DNA from: CAYWNA01 sp964459305
Lineage (GTDB): Bacteria; Planctomycetota; Planctomycetia; Pirellulales; Pirellulaceae
Direction: 5' to 3'
DNA: 31,701 nt
Assembly (NCBI GenBank): GCA_964459305.1
Contig: CAYWNA010000154.1
Span: forward strand, 1 to 31,701
Shown: piece by piece, positions 24,031-31,701 of the stretch
How positions within the stretch are numbered: the first letter of the stretch is position 1
Layout of the letters: the number at the start of each line of letters is the position of its first letter
The notes under the pieces: model-generated
Seen by the model: the letters and a program-made list of their open reading frames with translations, nothing else
Databases searched by the model: none
What the model was told of the DNA's origin: nothing
Made by a program: the position numbers and the translations under genes

Positions 24031-24296
24031 ACAAAACCCGAACGATCGCTATATTCACGCTATAGCAGATTTGGTGCCCCTTATGGTCGATGTCCTCGCC
24101 ATTAATTTGCCGTATCGCGTCACGCTTCGTGCGGCGTTGATGGACGAAGGAGTTTCTTGGCCAGACGGCTGACTTGAACTAGTTGCCCATCAAGGCAGCT
24201 TCGGCTGGCTGGCGATCAACGTCGTCCGCTCCTGCCCTTGACCTAAGCCCGGGGCTAGACCAGACTTTTGTTTTTGGGATTCTCGGAGTGCCAGCC
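24031..24296 (+). other. Leader region of homoserine dehydrogenase
   Basis: No gene is visible. An inverted repeat GCTATA/TATAGC (24048-24066) lies just after the transposase relic. The region must hold the promoter for homoserine dehydrogenase, but no consensus pair stands out. Confidence 0.4.
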
Positions 24297-25601
24297 ATGG
24301 AAAAGACGAAAGTTGCTATTGTTGGGTTCGGAACGATTGGCACGGGCGTCGCGCGCCTGTTCATCGATCACGGTGATCGCACGGCGAGGCACGCGGGGCG
24401 GAGATTGTGGCTGGAGCACGTGGTCGATACGGACGTGACAAGGCCTCGCGATGTGGATCTTCCGGATGGAGTGCTTACGGACGATCTGTCGAAAGTCGCC
24501 GATAATCCGGAAATCAAAGTCGTCGCCCAATTGATCGGAGGCATCGAGCCGGCGCGCACAATCATGATGAAGCTGCTGGAAAGCGGCAAAGACATCGTTA
24601 CGGCGAACAAGGCATTGCTCGCGGAACACGGTCCCGAGTTATTCGATCGAGCCCGCGAATTGGGACGTTCTATCGCCTTCGAAGCCTCCGTCGCCGGCGG
24701 TGTGCCCATCATTGCGAATATCAGCCAATGTCTTTCGGCCAATCAAATCGTCTCACTGCGCGGTATCTTGAACGGTACGAGCAACTTCATCGTTTCGCAA
24801 ATGGAGGAGTATGACGCCGACTATGATGACGCCGTGAAAGAAGCCCAGCGGCGGGGATTCGCCGAGGCCGATCCGACCATGGACGTGGACGGCTCGGACG
24901 CCGCACAAAAACTGGCGATCCTGGCCCACTTGGCGTTTGGGGCGCGCGTACGGTGGACCGACATTCCACGCGTGGGAATTGACAAGCTGGATCCAGCAGA
25001 CCTTCGCTACGCCAAGGAATTGGGCTACCGCGTGAAGCTGCTGGCTGTCGCCAGCTTGGCCGAGGAAGGTTTGGAACTGCACGTTTCGCCCACGCTGGTG
25101 CGTATCGGACGTCCTCTGGCGGAAGTGCGCGAAGCCTACAACGCGATCCGCGTGGTCGGCGACGCGGTGGGGCGCGTGTTCTACCATGGACTCGGCGCCG
25201 GTCAGAATCCAACGGCGTCGGCCGTGGTCGCCGATATGATCGACACGGTGGTGGGCCGCACCAAGCTCACGTTTCAGACGCTGGAGTTGTGGTCCAAACG
25301 CGAGTCGCCCGTATCGGTGCGCGACCATGCGAGACTACCGGCCCGGTACTACCTGCGCGTCACGGTCGAGGATCGGCCGGGTGTGCTGGCACGGATCGCA
25401 GGCGTCCTGGGTGAACACAACATCTCCATCGCCTCCGTGATCCAACACGAAGCCGACGAGGACGGCGAGGTCGATTCCGTGCCGCTGGTCATCATGACAC
25501 ACACTGGCACAGAAGGCGAGGCGCAGGCCGCCATCCAAGAAATCGATCAATTGGACTGCGTGCGTGACGAAAGCGTACGCATGCGCGTGCTGGAATCGTA
25601 G
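24297..25601 (+). CDS. hom: Homoserine dehydrogenase with C-terminal ACT domain
   Basis: The 434-residue product starts at ATG 24297, 8 bases after CGGAG; the open frame extends upstream but without domain content. The Rossmann motif is VAIVGFGTIGTGVARL (residues 6-21). The catalytic domain has DIVTANKALLAEHG, GGVPIIANI, LNGTSNFI and EADPTMDVDGSDAAQKLAI, all characteristic. The C-terminal ACT domain (about 355-430) begins YLRVTVEDRPGVLARIAGVL and is the usual site of threonine feedback inhibition. It reduces aspartate semialdehyde to homoserine in the cytoplasm, for threonine and methionine synthesis. The length is normal for the monofunctional ACT-containing type. It stands alone here, without threonine synthase or homoserine kinase nearby. 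Confidence 0.96.
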   Translation: MEKTKVAIVGFGTIGTGVARLFIDHGDRTARHAGRRLWLEHVVDTDVTRPRDVDLPDGVLTDDLSKVADNPEIKVVAQLIGGIEPARTIMMKLLESGKDIVTANKALLAEHGPELFDRARELGRSIAFEASVAGGVPIIANISQCLSANQIVSLRGILNGTSNFIVSQMEEYDADYDDAVKEAQRRGFAEADPTMDVDGSDAAQKLAILAHLAFGARVRWTDIPRVGIDKLDPADLRYAKELGYRVKLLAVASLAEEGLELHVSPTLVRIGRPLAEVREAYNAIRVVGDAVGRVFYHGLGAGQNPTASAVVADMIDTVVGRTKLTFQTLELWSKRESPVSVRDHARLPARYYLRVTVEDRPGVLARIAGVLGEHNISIASVIQHEADEDGEVDSVPLVIMTHTGTEGEAQAAIQEIDQLDCVRDESVRMRVLES

Positions 25602-26052
25602 CCGAGTTCGGCCCGCAATACGATCTTGGAACAGCTCGTCCTGCTTGCCCTCATTTCCACCGCACACTGCGTTGGGGGCAATTGACGGACATCCTGCGGG
25701 TGTCAAAGGTGTGTCGGACATCTGTACTTTCTGTGCAATCAAGGTATTCAAAGGTGCTGACCACCTCGCGCAGTCCCGCCTGTCCTGGAGAGGCGCTACG
25801 CACGCAAGTTTGTCCAGAATCGGAGCCTGAGGCGTCTTCATCTTTTTGTCCGCATTGGCCACAAGCGGTACGTTGGCAGCGTCTTGCCAGCAGTATCCTG
25901 GACGATGTTGGAGACTTGTCGTGAATAGCCGCCCGATGAACAATCACGCGAGTTACATCCTGGGCGATTTTGTAGCGCCCCAGACTAACTGCAGTTCATC
26001 GCCTTCCGATACTGGTATCCCGCTCTCGTCGTCACGCTCGGCGGACATCATC
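25602..26052. other. Convergent spacer, no gene recognised
   Basis: Between the converging homoserine dehydrogenase and PQQ-like genes are 451 bases. Frames are open on both strands, but none has a recognisable motif, a good ribosome site or neighbours' codon use. I see no terminator hairpin with a T-run either. Confidence 0.5.
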
Positions 26053-27537
26053 TCAATTCTCCCGAAACGAAAATAGTGCCGAGTGGGTGCGCACGTAGAT
26101 AGTGCCATCGACAATGGCAGGCGTTGCGTAAACGCCTTCCTGCATATCGTTGATTGTCAGAATCTCCGGGTTGGTACCCAATGTGAGAACACTGATGTGT
26201 CCGTCACCAGCAATAGAGAAGATCTTCCCGTCGGCAATCAGCGGCGAGGCGTAATGGGTTCCGCGGCCGCCCGTTCGCTTGCGATAGATGCGTTCGCCGG
26301 TCTTGATGTCCAGGCATGTCAGAATGCCTCCGTTCTTCACGAAATACACATGTTCGCCATCGCAGACCGGGGATGGCACTTCCGGAATTCCCTGGATTTC
26401 CAGCGTGCGGATCCTGTCCGCTCCGAGCAGACCTTGACTGTCGATGGGAATTGCCAACATGCCATGCGTGTCGTAGCCCGAGCGAAACCTTTCTAGCTTG
26501 GCCACCGTCTTGGACCACTCCTCCGCCGTAATCCCGCGATCCTTGTTCTTGTCGGCATGGCCGAACGACACGGTGCCGCCGTTCATCGGAGCCTCAGCGC
26601 CGTCGGGGCGATGAAAGATCCAGAGTGTCGGGAACTCATCACGATTGATCCGGCCGTCGCCGTTTTTATCATGTTCCGCGATCAATGTCTCAAAGGCAGG
26701 AAATGGAGGTCGGAGTGACGGTTCACCCATCTTATTCCAGGCAGCGACGAGTACCTCGTCGGCAGCGATTACTGGGGTACTGGTCGCCGTAGTGTTACAT
26801 TTCGCGACCCAAATCTGTTGCCCGGTCGAAATGTCGAATGCCTGAATCGATCTCGCCGTGTGAACGATCAGTTTGTCACCGGCGACGATCGGGCATGCTG
26901 TACAAGCCATTTCGCCCGTGAACACCTCGTCCTGCGGCACACGCCACAGTTCCTTCCCCGACTGCTTGTCGACGGCGAGAAGGAAGTGATCCACGTAGGT
27001 GCCGCGATATAGGATGACTCGGTCGCCAACAATCGCAGGCGAGGTCGCATTGCCGGCAAACGACCTTGCCAGCGGCATCTTGAAGCCCCAGAGTCTCTGG
27101 CCCTCTATGTCAAAGCAGATCAGTCCAAACGAGCCAAAATAGGCGACCACTCGCTGGCCGTCGCAAGCGGGCGTACTGCTGGCCGGATTGAATGATGGGT
27201 GCCCCTTCTCGATTTGGTCAGTCGGCACGATCCGCTGCCACCGAGTCTGGCCGTTGGACCGCTCGATACAGACAACGGCAAGTTCCTTGAGCTTCTCGTC
27301 GTAAGTCGTCAGGAAGATCGAATCGCCGACAATGCAGGGAGAGCTGTGACCGGATCCCATTGGCACGCGCCAGAGTTCATTCTTACCCGGACCGAACTCA
27401 ATTGGCGGTGATGGCCCTATCGCATTGCCTGCAGAATTCAGACCGCGAAACTGCGGCCAGTCGGCAAACGCAACGTCAATCACGAGTATCAACACGGCGA
27501 CAAAGAGAGTTGTGATTCGCATGAGTGGACTCTGCAT
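26053..27537 (-). CDS. Exported PQQ-like beta-propeller with an inserted EF-hand pair
   Basis: The 494-residue product opens with a signal peptide ending VAFAD. ATG 27537 is the longest start; ATG 27522 has a slightly better ribosome site. The chain is a PQQ-type propeller: WPQFRG near residue 27, then blades with repeated GD-x-I/V-x-L and T-G-x-x-x-W motifs (SGKELWRVP, STGQQIWVA). Residues about 275-350 interrupt the propeller with two EF-hand loops: DKNGDGRINRDE at 290-301, which has every consensus ligand, and DKNKDRGITAEE at 329-340, which lacks the usual Gly at position 6. The product probably binds Ca2+ in the periplasm or outside the cell. Whether it binds PQQ is unknown; many such proteins do not. 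It is the last gene of the four-gene operon, 8 bases after its paralogue. Confidence 0.85.
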   Translation of the reverse strand: MQSPLMRITTLFVAVLILVIDVAFADWPQFRGLNSAGNAIGPSPPIEFGPGKNELWRVPMGSGHSSPCIVGDSIFLTTYDEKLKELAVVCIERSNGQTRWQRIVPTDQIEKGHPSFNPASSTPACDGQRVVAYFGSFGLICFDIEGQRLWGFKMPLARSFAGNATSPAIVGDRVILYRGTYVDHFLLAVDKQSGKELWRVPQDEVFTGEMACTACPIVAGDKLIVHTARSIQAFDISTGQQIWVAKCNTTATSTPVIAADEVLVAAWNKMGEPSLRPPFPAFETLIAEHDKNGDGRINRDEFPTLWIFHRPDGAEAPMNGGTVSFGHADKNKDRGITAEEWSKTVAKLERFRSGYDTHGMLAIPIDSQGLLGADRIRTLEIQGIPEVPSPVCDGEHVYFVKNGGILTCLDIKTGERIYRKRTGGRGTHYASPLIADGKIFSIAGDGHISVLTLGTNPEILTINDMQEGVYATPAIVDGTIYVRTHSALFSFREN

Positions 27538-27545
27538 TGATCTTG

Positions 27546-28868
27546 CTACCGCAAGGAGGTCACTGGGCGTGGCATCGACCAGAACGATAGCGTCTTGAGG
27601 TCCTTCACCAGGAATCCGCTTTGCAGCAGAACCGGCGGCGCATACGTGTCGCTCTCTGCCACGCGGTAGGACGCAACCTGCTCGAAACGGTCATCGCTGG
27701 CCGCGATGATCTGCAGTCGACCGTCATTGATAAGCGCCACGATGTAGCCGGGTAGCGATAGGAACATCACGTTGTCGCCCGTTCTTCCCGGCCCTTGCCA
27801 CAGGACTTCGCCCGACTCGATGTCAAGGCAGAAAAACTGTCCTTTGCTGTAATGGGAGAAGCCGAAGAGCAACTCGCCGTTCACCACCGCCGTACTCATG
27901 TTCAGCGCCACGTCCTCTTGATGCCATCGCTCTTTGACACACCAAGTGCAATCTTTGACCTGCGGTTCCAGGCAGTGAATACCGCGGTTTTCGCCACCCA
28001 ACAGCACTCGCCCGCGGTGAAATACAGGCGTCGGCATGTTCTGGTCGGGGCCGATATGCGGGAAGGGAAACTCCCACAGGAAACGGCCCGTTTCGATGTT
28101 CACGCCGACCAGTGCGCGGTGGTTCCACTCGACGACCTGCCGCACTCCTTGAATCTCAGCCACAAGTGGCGAAGAGTACGAAGGGCCGTCGCTTCCCTGG
28201 CTCCAGACCTCAGCCCCAGTCTCGACATCAAGAGCGACGAGCGCCCCCGTGTCATCGTTCCCGAAGTGAACGATGACGCGTCCGCTGTCGACAATCGGTG
28301 ACGTCGCGACGCCCCAGTTGGGACGATTAGGCTGAACGCGTGATCCGTAGTCGGTTCGCCAAAGGAGCTTGCCGGATTCGGCATGCCACGCAGACAGATC
28401 ACCCAGAATACTCATCGTGAACAGTCGTCCGTCCGCCAGTGCCGGCGATGACTTTGGCCCCGCTCCGTGCCGTTCTCCTCCCGGCGCCGCCTTGAAGGGG
28501 ACCTCGTGGCTCTGCCGCCACTTGAGTTCTCCGGTCTTGAGGTCGAAACAATAAACCACCTCATCGTCACCCTGACGAGCGTGCTGGTAGACCAATCCAT
28601 CGGTAACCAAAGGCGAACTGTAGCCCGTTCCTACTTCCACCTGCCAGCCCTTTTTCAGTTCCTGCGGCCACTGAGTTGGAGGCCGAAAGCCCTCGACCCA
28701 GCCGTTACGTTCTGGTCCGAGCCAGCCTGACCAGAAAGTGCCAGATGACGTTTGGGCCGAAGCATTGCCGAAGCCAATGGCTCCACAAGTTGCGGTCCAT
28801 GCGACAATCAATACGATGAGGCGGATGAAGCCTGGCCGATCTGATTGCTTGTATAACGTAGTGGTCAT
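27546..28868 (-). CDS. Exported PQQ-like beta-propeller protein
   Basis: The 440-residue product starts at ATG 28868; a TTG at 28871 is also possible because CAGGAG lies 7 bases before the TTG and 10 before the ATG. An N-terminal hydrophobic stretch ends at NASAQT, a likely signal cleavage site. Blades repeat the PQQ-like pattern: YSSPLVTDGLVY, FDLKTGELKWRQ, LDVETGAEVWSQ, VNIETGRFLWEF, LDIESGEVLWQG. No catalytic Asp/Glu and no disulfide-forming adjacent cysteines typical of quinoprotein alcohol dehydrogenases are seen, so a binding or scaffold function is more likely than catalysis. It is homologous to the next gene downstream but lacks the EF-hand insert. It lies 49 bases after the hydrolase gene. 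Confidence 0.85.
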   Translation of the reverse strand: MTTTLYKQSDRPGFIRLIVLIVAWTATCGAIGFGNASAQTSSGTFWSGWLGPERNGWVEGFRPPTQWPQELKKGWQVEVGTGYSSPLVTDGLVYQHARQGDDEVVYCFDLKTGELKWRQSHEVPFKAAPGGERHGAGPKSSPALADGRLFTMSILGDLSAWHAESGKLLWRTDYGSRVQPNRPNWGVATSPIVDSGRVIVHFGNDDTGALVALDVETGAEVWSQGSDGPSYSSPLVAEIQGVRQVVEWNHRALVGVNIETGRFLWEFPFPHIGPDQNMPTPVFHRGRVLLGGENRGIHCLEPQVKDCTWCVKERWHQEDVALNMSTAVVNGELLFGFSHYSKGQFFCLDIESGEVLWQGPGRTGDNVMFLSLPGYIVALINDGRLQIIAASDDRFEQVASYRVAESDTYAPPVLLQSGFLVKDLKTLSFWSMPRPVTSLR

Positions 28869-28917
28869 CAAGATTACACTCCTGAGATTGGGGAATCTTA
28901 CCTGCCAAGTTTGTCAC

Positions 28918-29838
28918 TCAATCTTCGATCATGCCGCAGTCATGAAGCCAGGCAACAAAGCTGGTCGGCCAGAGTGCGGTCGATTCTCCACGGCCCTTGC
29001 CCATGCCGAAGCCGTGGGAGCCTGTGCTGAAGATATGCAGTTCTGCATTGACTCCGGCCTTCAGTAACGTTGCGTAGAAATCGACGCATTTGTCGGCCGG
29101 AGTCAGCTTGTCCACGCGAGCATTCACAATGAACATCGGGCAGATGGGGCGGGTGGCCGACGCGGGCGCCGAGCGGCTCTCGATCATTTGGCCAGTGCCA
29201 TCGGGAATGCCGGGATAGAACAAGCCAGCAAAGTCTGGCATTCCGCTGACTTTGGTTTTCCGGGACTTCGGTTCGCCGAGCAGCGCACAGCTTATCGCGA
29301 GGTGGCCACCAGCCGAGAAACCGCAGATGCCAATCTTGTGCGGGTCCAGGCCCAAGCCTTTCGCCTGCTCTCTAAGGATGCGAATTGCTTGTCTCCCATC
29401 GGCTTGAACGGCGTTTTGGTAGTCCTGCCACATCTCTCGTGAGGTAATCTCGGTCGGGCGTGTGCGGTACTTCAGCACGAGTGACGTGACGTTGTGTTCC
29501 TTCAGCCAAATGGCCAGATCGTGACCTTCGCGGTCGATCCAGATATCGCGAAAGCCACCACCGGGGCAAATCACCAGGCCCACGCCATTCGGCTTATCGG
29601 GGCGATGAATACTGTAGGTGGGAGACGAGACGCTGCTGAACGCGCGATTCTGTCCGGTTGGGGAGCCAGATTGCGCTTTGTGGGATCGAACCTGTTCTTC
29701 GACCTCAAGTGGAATCGGATGCTCCGGCGATCCATTCTCCCACAGCGGCAATTCCGGAGGCAGTTCAACTGCCGACAAAGGTCTGCCGAGAAACCACGTT
29801 GCCGTCAACGCAGCGAGGAATATCGAGGACATGTTCAT
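28918..29838 (-). CDS. Exported alpha/beta-hydrolase, acetyl-esterase-like
   Basis: The 306-residue product starts at ATG 29838, 6 bases after AGGAAG; the longer frame upstream overlaps the previous gene and lacks a signal. The N-terminal 23 residues are a signal peptide (SSIFLAALTATWFLGRPLSA). The fold is an alpha/beta-hydrolase of the BD-FAE/acetyl-xylan-esterase type. The oxyanion segment is CPGGGFRD (91-98). The nucleophile elbow is GFSAGGH with Ser175, and probable acid and base are Asp243 (NARVDKLTP) and His275 (STGSHGFGM). It should cleave an ester, perhaps acetyl groups on a polysaccharide, outside the cytoplasm. It lies 31 bases after the TolB-like gene and is the second gene of the operon. 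Confidence 0.88.
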   Translation of the reverse strand: MNMSSIFLAALTATWFLGRPLSAVELPPELPLWENGSPEHPIPLEVEEQVRSHKAQSGSPTGQNRAFSSVSSPTYSIHRPDKPNGVGLVICPGGGFRDIWIDREGHDLAIWLKEHNVTSLVLKYRTRPTEITSREMWQDYQNAVQADGRQAIRILREQAKGLGLDPHKIGICGFSAGGHLAISCALLGEPKSRKTKVSGMPDFAGLFYPGIPDGTGQMIESRSAPASATRPICPMFIVNARVDKLTPADKCVDFYATLLKAGVNAELHIFSTGSHGFGMGKGRGESTALWPTSFVAWLHDCGMIED

Positions 29839-29869
29839 CGTTGGCTTCCTGTTGATTTCGGAACACTCG

Positions 29870-30871
29870 CTATTTCGGCGTCTTCTCGCCGTGGGGATAC
29901 ATGTAGTTGGCGTTGGGGTCGGTCGAGATGCGAATCGTTGATCCGTCCTTAAGGCGATACATGTACAGTTGGTTGCCGGTGATCCAGATATCTGTGTCGT
30001 CGTTGGCCAGTGAGCTGTCACGATTCTTGTTGGCGTGGTAGACGACGGCGCTTTCGTCGCGGGTCCATCGAGGGTAAAGGAAAGTCAGAGCCGGGTTGGC
30101 TTCGGCGTTGGCGATCACCTTCGGGTTAGTGATGGTGCGTGCCACCGCGTCGAAGTCGGCAATGTAGAGGACGTGGCCGACGAAGCGGTACGGGCCCTCG
30201 AAGGTTGGCCGGAGTTCGAAACAGACTTTCGTTTCGCTGGGCGAGACACTGACGCGGTCCAGTTGGCCCTTTTTCGCCAGATCGCACGCAATGGGCTCGT
30301 ACTTGGCACGATCGTCGCGCGCCGGGGTCATGAGGTAGTAGCCGTGAGGGTCCGAGGCTGTGACGAGGATCCGGCCGTCCATCAGGCACGTGAAGAAAAG
30401 CGTGTGCCTGCGCGTGTCGCTCACAGCGTACTCGTCGCCGGGTCGGCCGTCGTGACTGGATAACATCACGAACCAGCGGTGCGTTTTATCGTTGTGCCGG
30501 TTGAACATGACCAGGTTCGACCCGTCGCGTGTCCACGTGGGGTTCATGTCGCTGTGCGTGCCGTCGGTGAGCTTGTTGAAGCCCGTGCCGTCGGTTTTGA
30601 TCACGCAGATTGACGTTCTCCAGGGAGACGCCTCCTTCACCCCGCGAAAGAAGACGAGCCGGTCGCCGGTCTTTGACCACGACGGCTTATTGTCCCCATG
30701 GCCGGTCGTCAGCGGCGGGCCATCGGGATGCCCAAACAGGCCGACGTGGATCCGGCCGTTGCGGGCATAGGATCCTCGGTGCTCGGTTGGTGTCACGTCT
30801 TCGCCAAGAGAGGCAGTGGCCAACATCGCCGCGGGCAGCCCAAACAACAGGTTTGTGAAGATACGGGTCAC
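29870..30871 (-). CDS. Exported TolB-like (PD40) beta-propeller protein
   Basis: The 333-residue product starts at GTG 30871, set by AAGGAG 7 bases upstream; the first ATG of the frame lies inside the palindromic element. Residues 1-24 form a signal peptide ending ATASLGED. PD40/TolB-type blades follow, with the family's P-x-W-[ST]-x-[DT]-G motif: NKPSWSKTGDRLVF, MNPTWTRDGSNLVMF, LYPRWTRDESAVVYHA. No enzyme motif is evident, so a ligand- or protein-binding propeller is likely. It is the first gene of a four-gene minus-strand operon of exported proteins (gaps of 31, 49 and 8 bases). Confidence 0.82.
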   Translation of the reverse strand: MTRIFTNLLFGLPAAMLATASLGEDVTPTEHRGSYARNGRIHVGLFGHPDGPPLTTGHGDNKPSWSKTGDRLVFFRGVKEASPWRTSICVIKTDGTGFNKLTDGTHSDMNPTWTRDGSNLVMFNRHNDKTHRWFVMLSSHDGRPGDEYAVSDTRRHTLFFTCLMDGRILVTASDPHGYYLMTPARDDRAKYEPIACDLAKKGQLDRVSVSPSETKVCFELRPTFEGPYRFVGHVLYIADFDAVARTITNPKVIANAEANPALTFLYPRWTRDESAVVYHANKNRDSSLANDDTDIWITGNQLYMYRLKDGSTIRISTDPNANYMYPHGEKTPK

Positions 30872-30878
30872 AGCATTG

Positions 30879-30884
30879 CTCCTT
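30879..30884 (-). promoter_or_regulatory. Shine-Dalgarno for the GTG start at 30871
   Basis: AAGGAG on the minus strand lies 7 bases before GTG 30871 and only three bases from the foot of the palindromic element at 30888-30945. It decides the start, and it may be sensitive to folding of that hairpin. Confidence 0.75.
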
Positions 30885-30887
30885 TCC

Positions 30888-30945
30888 GTAGGGTGCGTGC
30901 AACGCACCAATCGCAACGTGTTGTGGTGCGTTGCACGCACCCTAC
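30888..30945. repeat. REP/BIME-like palindrome, GTAG...CTAC (family f)
   Basis: Arms 30888-30908 and 30925-30945 are perfect 21-base inverted copies with a 16-base loop. The left arm begins GTAGGGTGCGTGCAACGCAC and is itself a hairpin (GGTGCGT with ACGCACC around GCA). It fills the gap between the oxidoreductase stop at 30962 and the ribosome site of the next gene. Confidence 0.88.
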
Positions 30946-30961
30946 GAACTGACGCTCGAGG

Positions 30962-31701
30962 CTAACTTGCTCCCAGTTTCCCATGCTTCTCAAGTTCATC
31001 GGCAACGTAACCCAGCCCCAGAGACGCCAGTGTCGCCCGGGTGGGATAACCGGTTGATGTGTTCCAGCCCTGCAGTCTGTAGAAACGAGTTTTGAAGTCC
31101 TCAAAACTAGCCCAGTCCAGGTGCCTGTGCGAAACGTCAAGACGGCCCCATTTGCCGTCCTGCAGACCAAGCACCGGGTCGTTGCGTCCAGCCGGTTGTG
31201 TATAGATGGGATCGGTATAGTGGACCATATCCCGATGCCGTCCCTGAAGCGTCCAGATGGCGTGGTCGAGATTCCAGATCTTCCGGCCGATTTCCATGCC
31301 GTCCACAAAGCTGAGATGGTCTCCCGTCACGGCTTGGATGAATCTCGGTTCCGCCTCACCGGTCTTACCAAGTTTGTCCGGCGAACGGAGATCCAAGAAA
31401 TCCGGCCACCTGGAATCACAGAACAGCAAGGAGTGCTTGTAGAACCGCGTGTAGTATCTTTGCCAGGACACAAGCTTGGCAATGTGCTCCGAATACATGT
31501 TCTCGTCGCTGAAATCCAGCATTCGCATATCGCCCTCAAACGGCTGCATCTTGCTGGTGTATATTCGCGCTATCTCTTCGGGACTGGAGGTCTTCTTCAA
31601 ACCCAGCCTGTAGAAGCAGTGCTCGTTCATGTCCCGGTCGCCCAGCAGGCTGGCGTAGCCCGATTCCAGGTGGACTCGGGGATCGTCGTCACGTGGGATT
31701 C
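30962..31701 (-). CDS. Aldehyde:ferredoxin oxidoreductase, C-terminal part (cut by window edge)
   Basis: The frame is open to the window edge, so the gene's start lies beyond 31701; 245 residues are visible. They match the C-terminal domain of tungsten/molybdopterin aldehyde:ferredoxin oxidoreductases. KHSLLFCDSRW places a cysteine where the family has the last [4Fe-4S] ligand of its D-S-L-x-x-C motif. GRKIWNLDHAIWTLQGR corresponds to the family's G-E-R-I-x-N-L segment. FEDFKTRFYRLQGWNTSTGY and PTRATLASLGLGYVADEL give the usual ending. The family oxidises aldehydes or reduces carboxylic acids with ferredoxin in the cytoplasm, with a tungstopterin and one Fe-S cluster. The N-terminal cofactor domain cannot be checked. 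The stop is 16 bases upstream (minus strand) of the palindromic element before the four-gene operon. Confidence 0.8.
   Translation of the reverse strand, partial: IPRDDDPRVHLESGYASLLGDRDMNEHCFYRLGLKKTSSPEEIARIYTSKMQPFEGDMRMLDFSDENMYSEHIAKLVSWQRYYTRFYKHSLLFCDSRWPDFLDLRSPDKLGKTGEAEPRFIQAVTGDHLSFVDGMEIGRKIWNLDHAIWTLQGRHRDMVHYTDPIYTQPAGRNDPVLGLQDGKWGRLDVSHRHLDWASFEDFKTRFYRLQGWNTSTGYPTRATLASLGLGYVADELEKHGKLGAS

Noticed and set aside
25602..25943. Minus-strand frame of about 114 codons beyond homoserine dehydrogenase
   Set aside because: The frame also runs antisense through the dehydrogenase gene, shows no motif and lacks a ribosome site.

Overview
The window most likely comes from a planctomycete, probably a Pirellulales-type genome. 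The evidence is a run of gene families typical of that phylum: DUF1501, PPC-domain, DUF1549/DUF1553 with planctomycete-type cytochrome motifs, WD40 fused to a c-type cytochrome motif, Tat-exported Gfo/Idh/MocA oxidoreductases, short ceramidase-like proteins and PQQ-type propellers. GC content looks moderately high, genes are loosely packed, and spacers hold many short palindromic elements. All family assignments are from recognition of motifs in the translated sequence; no search was run.

Left part (1-9285): a frameshifted NfrB-like glycosyltransferase, a spacer with a transposase relic, a translationally coupled pair (ceramidase-like protein, then a thiamine-diphosphate enzyme), a 68-codon oxidoreductase remnant, an intact Tat-exported oxidoreductase with a good terminator, and a secreted protein with 14-residue Pro/Asn/Gly/Tyr repeats. 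Middle (9286-15072): a GH50-type agarase-like glycosidase, a convergent ABC-2 permease with two homologous halves, a 5-formyltetrahydrofolate cyclo-ligase, and queC on the opposite strand.

Right of centre (15073-23549): a co-directional planctomycete cluster of DUF1501 (Tat), PPC-repeat, Ig-like/cytochrome/DUF1549/DUF1553 and cytochrome/WD40/coiled-coil proteins. All appear exported, and two carry C-x(n)-C-H haem-type motifs. Two overlapping sigma70-like promoters lie upstream. Then come a second transposase relic and homoserine dehydrogenase.

Right end (25602-31701, minus strand): a probable four-gene operon of exported proteins (TolB-like propeller, alpha/beta-hydrolase, PQQ-like propeller, PQQ-like propeller with an EF-hand pair). 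Upstream of it lies the C-terminal part of an aldehyde:ferredoxin oxidoreductase cut by the window edge.

The most interesting pattern is in the spacers. Five unrelated palindromic elements share one architecture: two inverted hairpin-forming arms, each starting with GTAG (or GTGG) at its 5' foot, so each element starts GTAG and ends CTAC. That is the layout of REP/BIME elements moved by RAYT (Y1) transposases. One supplies the stop codon of a gene and another abuts a Shine-Dalgarno sequence. A sixth, different palindromic family is present twice.
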